Shown: positions 57,325 to 64,000 of the stretch, piece after piece | How positions within the stretch are numbered: position 1 is the stretch's first letter | How the letters are laid out: each line of letters starts with the position of its first letter | Assembly: GCA_012103375.1 (NCBI GenBank) | Contig: WLWX01000001.1 | Coordinates: 1,230,501 to 1,294,500, forward strand | Length of the DNA: 64,000 nt | Direction: 5' to 3' | From: Paracoccaceae bacterium | GTDB taxonomy: Bacteria > Pseudomonadota > Alphaproteobacteria > Rhodobacterales > Rhodobacteraceae | Notes under the pieces: model-generated | Seen by the model: the letters and a program-made list of their open reading frames with translations, nothing else | Told to the model about the DNA's origin: nothing | Database searches by the model: none | Translations under genes and position numbers: made by a program

Positions 57325-58134
57325 ATGGCCCCGCGCACACTCGCATTTGTCGTCGGGGCGCAGCGCTGTGGCACGACTTGGCTGCACGACTATCTGACCA
57401 CACATCCCGAGGTGTCGACCGGTCTTGCGAAAGAGGGCAATTATTTCGCCCACCTTTACCGTAGTATTGACGACCCGCGCTATGACCCAGCCAAATCATC
57501 ACGCCGCATGCCGCTGATCCCGCGACGGATGCGCGCCGCCAAAGCGGTCCTGGTGGCGGGCGGGCACCCTCGGGTTTTGGCGCTAAGGCTGGCGGCATTG
57601 CGCGGTGATTTCGTCAGTTTTTTCGGGCAAGGTTCGGATGCGCCGGTTCTGGCGGATGTCTCCTCCTACTATTCGCTGCTTGATGCCGAAGCCTACCGCG
57701 CCATGGCAGCGGCGCACGCGCACGGGCGGTTTGTCCTGCTGCTGCGCGATCCGGTGGCGCGGGCGTGGTCGGACGTGAAGTGGCGCGCCGCCGGTGATGT
57801 TGGGGTGGCGGCTGAACAGGCGCTGAAAGCGGGCGGCATTCCACCCCGGTCAGATTATCGCCGCATGCTGGAGACGTTGGAGGATGCGGTCCCGGCCACG
57901 CGGATGCTGGTACTGTTCCACGAACGCATGTTCAGCGATGCGGGCATGGCGCAGCTGACCGATTTCCTGGGAATTGGCGGGCTGGCCGGAGACTATTCGC
58001 GCGCAATAAATGCCGGTCCGGGGGGCGATATCCCCGCCAATTGGGCCGCGCAGATGCGTGCAAAGCTGGCCCCGGTCTATGACGCGATGCGTGCCCGTTT
58101 CGGGGATGAGGTTCCGTCAACCTGGCGCGATTAG
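57325..58134 (+). CDS. Sulfotransferase domain protein
   Basis: A 269-residue PAPS-dependent sulfotransferase-like protein. The 5'-phosphosulfate loop is GAQRCGTTWL (11-20) and the 3'-phosphate motif is LLLRDPVARAWSDVKW (about 138-153). The acceptor is unknown; bacterial members modify sugars, lipids or surface polymers. It starts 10 bases after nuoC, so it is probably co-transcribed with nuoABC, and it is convergent with the DUF1761 gene. Confidence 0.9.
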   Translation: MAPRTLAFVVGAQRCGTTWLHDYLTTHPEVSTGLAKEGNYFAHLYRSIDDPRYDPAKSSRRMPLIPRRMRAAKAVLVAGGHPRVLALRLAALRGDFVSFFGQGSDAPVLADVSSYYSLLDAEAYRAMAAAHAHGRFVLLLRDPVARAWSDVKWRAAGDVGVAAEQALKAGGIPPRSDYRRMLETLEDAVPATRMLVLFHERMFSDAGMAQLTDFLGIGGLAGDYSRAINAGPGGDIPANWAAQMRAKLAPVYDAMRARFGDEVPSTWRD

Positions 58135-58152
58135 GGCGGGCAACCGCGACGC

Positions 58153-58566
58153 TCAGCGCCAGACGGCCAGGATCACCGACAGGATCAGTATCAGAACGCT
58201 CTGACTGCCGACGGCCATGAAGCAAGCCGACCAACGGCGCAGAAACGCATAGCCGGGTACGGCTGTGGCAATCGCAAAATGCAGCGCGATATAGAACCCG
58301 AACGCCAAGCCTGCCCCGACACCCGCAACGCCCAGCCCGCGCTGCAACGTGGCCAGACCCATCGTCAGCAGGATCATGCAGACCAGCCCGACGGCATAGG
58401 TATAGGGCGGAACCTCGGCTGTGTGCTGCGCCTTGTCCGCAGCCCCATAGGCGCGCGCCCAGGGATCTGCGAAGACCACCAGAAACCAGACCGTCAGGAA
58501 GATCTGCCCGACAATCACGCAGGCCAGGATCGCCAGCCAGTTCAACTCGGCATAGTTTGGTTCCAT
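58153..58566 (-). CDS. DUF1761 family membrane protein
   Basis: A 137-residue protein with four predicted membrane helices (starting about residues 8, 53, 77 and 112) and the DUF1761 pattern: NWLAILACVIVGQIF at the start, FWFL-type first helix end, and AVGLVCMILLTMGLATLQ. Function unknown. Last gene of arsR-SRPBCC-DUF1761; its ATG is 4 bases after the SRPBCC stop. Confidence 0.85.
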   Translation of the reverse strand: MEPNYAELNWLAILACVIVGQIFLTVWFLVVFADPWARAYGAADKAQHTAEVPPYTYAVGLVCMILLTMGLATLQRGLGVAGVGAGLAFGFYIALHFAIATAVPGYAFLRRWSACFMAVGSQSVLILILSVILAVWR

Positions 58567-58570
58567 CGTC

Positions 58571-59014
58571 TCACCCTTCGTTTTTCGTAATGAATTCCGC
58601 CAGCGCCGCCAGAACCGCTGTCCAGCCCCGGTCGAACATCGCGGCGCGCGCAGGCCACTGATCGCCCATGGCGCTGTCGCCTTCCGCATGATGCACCGCA
58701 ACCAATGTCTGCGCCCCGTCGGCCTGAAAGGTCACAGTCACATGGGTCGGGGCGCTGATCTTTCCCAGATGCCAGCTCAGCCGCAGCCAATGCGGCGGAT
58801 CGCTGTCCAGAACGTCGCCGATCGTCGCTTCATCCCCGTTCGCCGCCCGTTCCACCAATCGCCCGCCCGGCACCGCGTCAAGTTCCAGCGTCGACCCCGC
58901 ACACCGGCGGTGCGAGGGCGGCCACCACAGATCGACCCGATTGGTGAACACCGCAAAAGCGTGATCGGGCGCGCAGTTCACCCGGACCGAGATGTCCAGC
59001 GCGCGCTCAGTCAT
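58571..59014 (-). CDS. SRPBCC/AHSA1-like domain protein
   Basis: A 147-residue START-like ligand-binding protein of the AHSA1/CalC group (ISVRVNCAPDHAFAVFTNRVDLWWPP at the start in part, GRLVERAANGDEA, WHLGKISAPTHVTVTF and RGWTAVLAALAEFI). In many bacteria such a gene follows an ArsR regulator, as here, with an 8-base overlap. The ligand is unknown. Confidence 0.88.
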   Translation of the reverse strand: MTERALDISVRVNCAPDHAFAVFTNRVDLWWPPSHRRCAGSTLELDAVPGGRLVERAANGDEATIGDVLDSDPPHWLRLSWHLGKISAPTHVTVTFQADGAQTLVAVHHAEGDSAMGDQWPARAAMFDRGWTAVLAALAEFITKNEG

Positions 59015-59339
59015 CGTGCCTCGGCGCGGTGTTTTCGGCCACCAGCCTGAACCGGTTCAGCGCATCGCCCCAGAACCGGCCCAGCCAATCCTGCGCCGCG
59101 CCGAACCCATCGGGCCGCACGCGATAGAGGTTTCGATTGCCCTGCGCCTCACAAGCGATCAGCCCGGCATCCTGCAGAACCTTCAGATGCCGTGACACAG
59201 CCGGGCGCGAGATCGGCAGCCCGCGTGCCAATTCGCCAACCGTGCGGGGCTGTTGCACCAGCCGATCCAGCAATTCACGCCGCACGTCACTTCCCAAAGC
59301 GTCGAAAACCTCGGCATGCTGGACGGCGGGGTGGGGCAT
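59007..59339 (-). CDS. ArsR/SmtB-family transcriptional regulator
   Basis: A 110-residue winged-helix regulator (VFDALGSDVRRELLDRLVQQ, then VGELARGLPISRPAVSRHLKVL, given as landmarks). It has no metal-binding CxC motif, placing it in the metal-independent subgroup commonly paired with SRPBCC proteins. It overlaps the SRPBCC gene by 8 bases. A strong inverted repeat 12 bases upstream of its start is the probable operator for autoregulation. Confidence 0.92.
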   Translation of the reverse strand: MPHPAVQHAEVFDALGSDVRRELLDRLVQQPRTVGELARGLPISRPAVSRHLKVLQDAGLIACEAQGNRNLYRVRPDGFGAAQDWLGRFWGDALNRFRLVAENTAPRHDD

Positions 59340-59350
59340 TTTGTTGGTAG

Positions 59351-59375
59351 CCTGTGTGTTACGGTAACATACAGG
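59351..59375. promoter_or_regulatory. Probable ArsR operator
   Basis: CCTGTGTGTTAC and GTAACATACAGG flank one central G, a 12-bp inverted repeat with one mismatch. It lies 12 bases upstream of the arsR start, between it and the end of kynA, where an autoregulatory operator is expected. Confidence 0.65.
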
Positions 59376-59415
59376 TTACGCATGGCGCGCCGGAAGTCAA
59401 CATGCGGTGGGCCGC

Positions 59416-60252
59416 CTAGAGTACCGTCCGAACGCTCCATAGTTCGGGGAACAGCTCGACCTCCAGCATGCGGCGCAGATAGTTGACGCCGCCGGTGCCG
59501 CCGGTGCCGCGTTTCAGGCCGATGATCCGTTCAACTGTGGTGACGTGGTTAAAGCGCCAGCGGCGGAAGTAATCCTCAAAATCGACCAGCTTTTCGGCCA
59601 ATTCATACAGCTCCCAATGCGCTTCGGGCTTGCGGTACACCTCGGCCCAGGCAGCCTCGACCGCCGGATCGGGCTGGTGTTTTTCGCGCCGGTCACGGGT
59701 CAGCACGCCGTGCGGAACCGCAAAGCCGGCAGCGGCCAGCCGGTCGAGCGCGATATCGTAAAGCGACGGGCGCGCCAGCTCAGCCTCCAGCGCGGCAATT
59801 GCCGCCGGATCGTGCCCGTGCGGCTTTAGCATGGCCGGATTGCGGTTGCCGACGGCGAATTCGATCAGCCGGTATTGCAACGACTGAAACCCGCTGGACG
59901 CCCCCAGTATTTCGCGAAACCGGGTGTATTCGCTGGGCGTCATCGTGCGCAGCACATCCCAGGCGTTGTTCAACTGCTCAAATATCCACGACACCCGCGC
60001 CAGCATCTTGAAGGCGGGGCGCAACTCTCCGGCGGCGATCAGGGCGCGCGCGGCGTCAAGCTCGTGCAGGGCCAGCCGCATCCACAATTCCGAGACCTGG
60101 TGTTGCACCACGAACAGCATCTCGTCATGGGCATCACTGATCGGATGCTGGGCGGTCAGCAGCGCGCCCAGATGCAGATAGTCGCCGTAAGACATCGCGT
60201 CCGAGAAATCCATCTTCGCCCCGTCGCGGGCCGGATCCTCGGGCGTGGTCAT
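59416..60252 (-). CDS. kynA: Tryptophan 2,3-dioxygenase
   Basis: Heme enzyme opening the indole ring of tryptophan to N-formylkynurenine. 278 residues with [46 protein letters not shown] and [12 protein letters not shown] followed by RGTGGTGG, which hold the substrate- and heme-binding residues. Its ATG overlaps the stop of the GNAT gene. It is last in kynU-GNAT-kynA; the kynU copy is damaged. Confidence 0.97.
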   Translation of the reverse strand: MTTPEDPARDGAKMDFSDAMSYGDYLHLGALLTAQHPISDAHDEMLFVVQHQVSELWMRLALHELDAARALIAAGELRPAFKMLARVSWIFEQLNNAWDVLRTMTPSEYTRFREILGASSGFQSLQYRLIEFAVGNRNPAMLKPHGHDPAAIAALEAELARPSLYDIALDRLAAAGFAVPHGVLTRDRREKHQPDPAVEAAWAEVYRKPEAHWELYELAEKLVDFEDYFRRWRFNHVTTVERIIGLKRGTGGTGGVNYLRRMLEVELFPELWSVRTVL

Positions 60253-60770
60253 GCGGCGCTTTCGGCGATCCCAAGGTCCAGCGACATAACGAAATTGTCC
60301 AGCTGAACATCGCCCTTGGTGACGGTCTGGCGGCGTTCTTCCGACCAGCCGTTGCGGGCAAAGAAACTGCGCGCGACCAGGCTTGCCTCGGTCGTCATCC
60401 GGGTCAGACCGCGCGCCCGCGCCGCTTCGGTCAACCGCTCCAACAGGTGATCCGCCAGGCCCGTCCCGCGCAGGTCCGGCATCACGAAAGCAAAATCCAC
60501 AAGGCCGCCGTCAGTCAACGAGAAGAAGCCGTTGACCTGTCCGGCCGTATCGACCGAGACCAGCGCCAGTTGCGCCGCCAGCCGCCGGTGCAGGCTGTCC
60601 GCATCCGGCCCCGCAGCCCAGGCATCGCGCTGCTTCTGGTCGTAATGCGCGGCCGCCCCCTGCAGCACCGCATGGCGAAACACCTCGGCGCAGGCGGCGG
60701 CATCATCGGCGCGATAGGTGCGCACGTGCCAGTCAGACTGGCGCGGGTTTTGATTGCCAGACCGGCTCAT
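60249..60770 (-). CDS. GNAT family N-acetyltransferase
   Basis: A 173-residue acetyltransferase. The N-terminal [16 protein letters not shown] strand-helix and the acetyl-CoA loop [20 protein letters not shown] (motif A; landmarks RGTGLA) are clear, followed by [18 protein letters not shown]. It sits between kynU and kynA with ATGA overlaps on both sides, so it is part of the kynurenine operon. The substrate is unknown. Confidence 0.9.
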   Translation of the reverse strand: MSRSGNQNPRQSDWHVRTYRADDAAACAEVFRHAVLQGAAAHYDQKQRDAWAAGPDADSLHRRLAAQLALVSVDTAGQVNGFFSLTDGGLVDFAFVMPDLRGTGLADHLLERLTEAARARGLTRMTTEASLVARSFFARNGWSEERRQTVTKGDVQLDNFVMSLDLGIAESAA

Positions 60771-61549
60771 GTGACGGCGGCGCGTTTCTTGAAGACGGGC
60801 GTATCCCACAGGCGATTCTCCATGATCCGGGACAAGGTCGCCACAGCCTGATCAATATCCGTTTCGTTCAGGTAAAGCGGTGTGATCCCGAAACGCATGA
60901 TGTCGGGCGCGCGGAAATCCCCGATCACCCCGTTGGCGATCAGCGCCTGCATCGCCGCATAGCCATCCGCGAAGCGGAACGACACCTGACTGCCCCGTGC
61001 CTTCGGATCGCGTGGCGAAGCCAGCTTCAGATCAGGGCAAGCGGCTTCGACACCGGCCAAAAACCGCTCGGACAGTTCGATCGAGCGTGCCCGAATGTCG
61101 GCCAGATCAATCCCGTCCCAGACATCCAGCGCCACCTCCAACGCCATATAAAGGTCCGACGGGAAATTGCCCGAGTCCGACAGGATCACCCGGCGGTCGG
61201 GGCGCATTTCAATCGCTGCCGCCAGCGCCTGATAGACCTTTACCGACAGCGTATCGCCCATCACGACCGAGCCTTCGGGCGCGCCGATCAGCCGCCCGAT
61301 CCGGTCCCCGACCCGGCGCGGCATCTCCATCCAACCGGCGCGATTCCACCCGGTGATCAGCAACTCACCCCATTCGTCCCGCATGACCTGCGCCACACGA
61401 TCCGTTGCCGTTTTCGGCAATGGCCCCAGTGAGTTACCGTCAAGATAAACCACCCGATCAGGCAGGTGAAACTGGGCGCGGGTTGCGGCAAAATCTGTCA
61501 ACTGAGGCTCCGGGTTGTGCGACCGGTCAAGGCCGTTCGCGGGTTCCAT
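60767..61549 (-). pseudogene. kynU: Kynureninase with internal in-frame deletion
   Basis: The N-terminus (VVYLDGNSLGPLPKTA, WGELLITGWNRAGW, SDSGNFPSDLYMA) and the C-terminus (KARGSQVSFRFADGYAAMQALI, FRAPDIMRFGITPLY; as landmarks) are good kynureninase. But the product is 260 residues against about 400. Near residue 137 (about 61140) FPSDLYMALEV runs straight into ALDVWDGIDL, omitting about 140 residues with the PLP-binding Lys (YKYLNGG region) and the PLP-ring Asp. The frame is kept, so a protein may be made but cannot be a normal PLP enzyme. ATG 61549 is the likely start. Confidence 0.88.
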
Positions 61550-61743
61550 AACGGGAAACGGATCAGAATTCCAGACGGTCACTGCGTCAGATCCGGGCCA
61601 TGCGCAGGACCGCCAATGCGCCTGCATCTTCCTGCCCAGACCAGCGGCGCATGACAGCCGACCTAGCGCAAGATTTCGGAATATGTCACTGCGCGGCGCG
61701 GCGCATTTGTACGCGGCCTGCTTCGTTGCTAGGCATTGCGGCC

Positions 61744-62403
61744 ATGAACATCCCCAACCCGCCAGCCGCCTTCATCTTCGACCTCGACGGAACCCTTGCG
61801 GATACCGAGCCTGCGTGGATTCGCGCCAAGTCCGAGGTTGCACAGTCCGAAGGTGCATGTGTCAGCGATCCGCTGCTCGACAGCTTTACGGGCCGCCGGA
61901 TCCTCGACTTCCTTGAACATGTTCTGCCGGATCATGCGCCGGATTGCCGCGCCGCGCTTGTGCGCGAAGTTGCCCGCCGTGCGCGCCTCTACCTGCCCGA
62001 GGTTACCCGCCCGATGCCCGGCGCCATCGCGTTTGTGCGCCACTTGCAAGGGCAGGGCGCGCGGCTGGCAGTCTGTTCCTCATCAGCGGAGGATCTGATC
62101 GAACAGGCGCTTGGCATTCTGGGGATTGCCGACGCCTTCGGCCCGCGTGTCAGCGGCTTTGGCATGCCGCGCAGCAAACCCGACCCAGCCCCCTATCTGG
62201 AAACCCTGCGCCAACTGAACCTGCGCGCCGAGCATGTCATCGCGTTCGAGGATTCACCCGCCGGCATAACCTCGGCCACCGCAGCCGGGATCGCGACAAT
62301 CGGGCTTGGCGCGCATGCACAGCCGATGGCGGCGCATTGCGTCGCGGTGATCCCGGATCTTGGGCAGGCGTATGATTTGGTTGTTTGGGCGCGGCCCGAT
62401 TAG
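61744..62403 (+). CDS. HAD-family phosphatase (beta-phosphoglucomutase-like)
   Basis: A 219-residue HAD hydrolase of the CbbY/YniC type. Motif I is FDLDGTLADTE with nucleophile Asp13 and Asp15, motif II is VCSSSAEDL, motif III Lys is in RSKPDPAPYL, and motif IV is FEDSPAGITSATAAG. The cap domain lies between motifs I and II. ATG 61744 is chosen because motif I then sits at the usual distance. The substrate is not predictable. It is divergent from kynU. Confidence 0.92.
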   Translation: MNIPNPPAAFIFDLDGTLADTEPAWIRAKSEVAQSEGACVSDPLLDSFTGRRILDFLEHVLPDHAPDCRAALVREVARRARLYLPEVTRPMPGAIAFVRHLQGQGARLAVCSSSAEDLIEQALGILGIADAFGPRVSGFGMPRSKPDPAPYLETLRQLNLRAEHVIAFEDSPAGITSATAAGIATIGLGAHAQPMAAHCVAVIPDLGQAYDLVVWARPD

Positions 62404-62523
62404 GGTGCGGCTGGCGACGACCGATCATTCTGCGAACGTGCCAGCTCATTCGAGCGCTTTAACTGTTTGCTCTCCTATGGACGGCCAATGTGCCGTCCGA
62501 ACTATCTGAATCGTTTTCGGGAT
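62404..62523. other. Gap after HAD gene
   Basis: First part of a 446-base space between the HAD gene and the MFS gene. No gene or clear hairpin is seen here. The following 209 bases are a dispersed repeat, and 62733-62849 should contain the MFS promoter, of which no convincing boxes were recognised. Confidence 0.5.
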
Positions 62524-62732
62524 TTCCTGCGCCCGGTGCGCGCCGCAGGCGCAGGGCGCACGCCGGACCGGTCCCACCGGTCAGGCGTCGGTTCGAGGTG
62601 GGCACATCCGGGATAGTTGACGGCTAACCCCTCCCCATAAATCATGCCTATGCACCGTTGCTGTGCCAGCCCGCCGGTCCGGCGCGCGCCCTGCTCAGGG
62701 AGGGTGTTCGCTTTCGGGCATTGTCGCAGATC
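62524..62732 (-). repeat. Dispersed intergenic repeat D (inverted long copy)
   Basis: Reverse complement of the 15613 copy over about 209 bases and the closest match to it: the minus strand shares GCAGGGCGCGCGCCGGACCG, GCAACGGTGCATAGGCATGA, TTAGCCGTCAACTATCCCGG, CTCGAACCGACGCC and GTGCGCCCTGCGCCTGCGGC with few differences. Non-coding. Confidence 0.8.
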
Positions 62733-62849
62733 AAATGGAAGATGCTCTGTATTTGCGCCAACTCACAACCTTCGCCCCACCCAAGGCGCTTCCCCAGAAC
62801 GCCCAACATGCGATAATCCGGACCAGCGATCGACACCCAAGGCCCACAC

Positions 62850-64000
62850 ATGCTCTCTGCCCTTCGCCACCCGCAGTTCCGCCGCCTGTTCGCCGCGCAG
62901 GTCCTGTCGCTTTTCGGCACCGGGCTGCTGACCATCGCGCTGGCATTGAAAGCGTTCGAAATTGGCGGAGCCTCTGGCGCAGGCCTCGTCCTGTCCGGCG
63001 TCTTCACCGTCAAGATGATTGCCTATGTCGGCTTCGCCCCGATCGCCGCCACACTGGGCGAACGCCTTCCGGTCCGCCCGCTTTTGGCCAGCCTCGACAT
63101 CGTCCGCCTGCTGATCGCGCTGGCCCTGCTGACCACCACCGCGACATGGCAGATCTACGCACTCGTCGCGGTCTTCTACCTCGCCGCCGCGGCCTTCACC
63201 CCGGCGATGCAGGCGGTGATCCCTTCGCTGCTGAGCGACGACGCTGACTACACCGCCGCGCTGTCGCTGTCCCGCGCCGCGTCCAGCCTGGAATCCCTGC
63301 TCAGCCCGCTGCTGGCCGCCGCTTTTCTGACACTCGCCAACGCAAACGGCCTTTTCGCAATCACGGCCACGGCTTTCGCCCTGTCCGCAGGCATCCTGAG
63401 CGTCACGCGCCTGCCGACCCGCGCCACTGCCCCCCCGGCCAGCGGTTCCGAGACCGCCTGACCAAAGGCTTCGCGATCTACCTCGCCACGCCGCGCCTGC
63501 GCGGGCTGCTGGCCGCCAACTTCGCCATGTCCCTGCCATTCGCCTGGGTGCTGGTGAATACGGTCGGCTACGCGGGTGCAGTGTTTGGCGCCGACGGCAC
63601 CGCGTTCACCGGCCTGATGGCCGCATACGGAGTGGGCGCGATCTTCGGCGCAGTCTCGGTTCCGTTCCTGCTGGCCCGAACCACGGAACGCCGGGTGATC
63701 CTGACCGGCGCAATCGCAATGGGCCTGCTGCCACTCAGCCTGCCACTGGCCAGCCTCTACCCTGCAGGCCTTGCGCTCTGGCTGCTGCTCGGCCTCGCCG
63801 CATCGCTGGTGCTGACACCGGGGGGATTGCTGCTGAAACGCTCGGCCACGCAAGCTGACCGCCCGGCGATCTTTGCGGCCCAATTCACCCTCAGCCACGC
63901 AGGCTGGCTGATCGCCTATCCGCTGGCGGGGTGGCTGGGCAGCGCGGGCGGGCTGATCCCGGCATTCGTGGCGCTTGGCCTCGCCGGGGTCGCCTTGACC
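62850..64000 (+). pseudogene. MFS transporter, frameshifted and cut by the window edge
   Basis: The first frame (62850-63463) encodes about six membrane helices of an MFS_3/MdtG-like efflux protein (LRHPQFRRLFAAQVLSLFG, AYVGFAPIAATLGERLPVRP) and then stops. From about 63437 the +1-shifted frame continues with the rest (RFRDRLTKGFAIYLATPRLR, then further helices) to the window end. The switch coincides with a run of seven C (63430-63436); eight C would join the two frames. So it is either a real one-base deletion, slippage at a homopolymer, or a sequencing error. Confidence 0.82.

Noticed and set aside
62663-63247. Plus-strand frame of 194 codons overlapping the start of the last MFS gene
   Set aside because: It begins in the dispersed repeat and lies out of frame over clear membrane-helix coding sequence of the MFS gene.

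Overview
The window looks like chromosomal DNA of a marine-type Rhodobacterales alphaproteobacterium (Roseobacter/Paracoccaceae group). The DNA is GC-rich with very dense coding. A GTTC-N7-GTTC alphaproteobacterial SOS box precedes uvrA, a long dcd-type deaminase follows tRNA-Pro(GGG), and the orders yfgM-like/bamB/der, DUF177/rpmF/plsX/fabH/ihfA/merR and argS/SPOR/nagZ/scpA/scpB are typical of that group. No phage, plasmid or CRISPR locus was seen.

Layout. 0-6.8 kb: an RND efflux pair running off the left edge, an envelope/GTPase operon (yfgM-like, bamB, der) and rplM-rpsI with a strong terminator. 6.9-9.6 kb: a polyamine-type ABC importer without its binding protein. 9.6-14.3 kb: a packed minus-strand run (P-loop ATPase, metA, hydrolase, ppk2, TetR, small membrane protein). 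14.5-18 kb: mnmH and a flavoprotein-selD fusion facing each other, a selenouridine tRNA-modification pair. 18-26 kb: a GntR-centred catabolic region (LLM monooxygenase, aldo/keto reductase and flavin reductase to the left; MocA-type dehydrogenase and a DMGDH/GcvT-type oxidoreductase to the right). 26-33 kb: lpdA, a methyltransferase, a beta-propeller-like protein, a von Willebrand repeat protein broken by a 218-bp mobile element, and an MFS transporter. 33-46 kb: uvrA, xthA, erpA, dgt, a K+ channel, argS, nagZ, scpAB. 47-53 kb: dcd, tRNA-Pro, merR, ihfA, fabH, plsX, rpmF, DUF177, bamE. 53-64 kb: AhpD-like protein, nhaA, nuoABC plus a sulfotransferase, an ArsR/SRPBCC/DUF1761 operon, the kynurenine genes, a HAD phosphatase and an MFS transporter cut by the right edge.

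The most striking non-coding structure is a set of three identical 218-bp elements with perfect 20-bp terminal inverted repeats and short target duplications (1574, 30791, 32327), i.e. a recently active MITE. One copy interrupts a gene of six 87-residue repeats; another sits 35 bp before the bamB-der operon. There are also two families of dispersed intergenic repeats.

Several genes carry fresh-looking lesions: an amber codon in nhaA, an in-frame deletion of the PLP-lysine region of kynU, a frameshift at a C7 tract in the last MFS gene, a probable start-proximal frameshift in the first ABC permease, and the MITE insertion. Together these suggest recent gene decay, though some single-base lesions could be sequencing errors.
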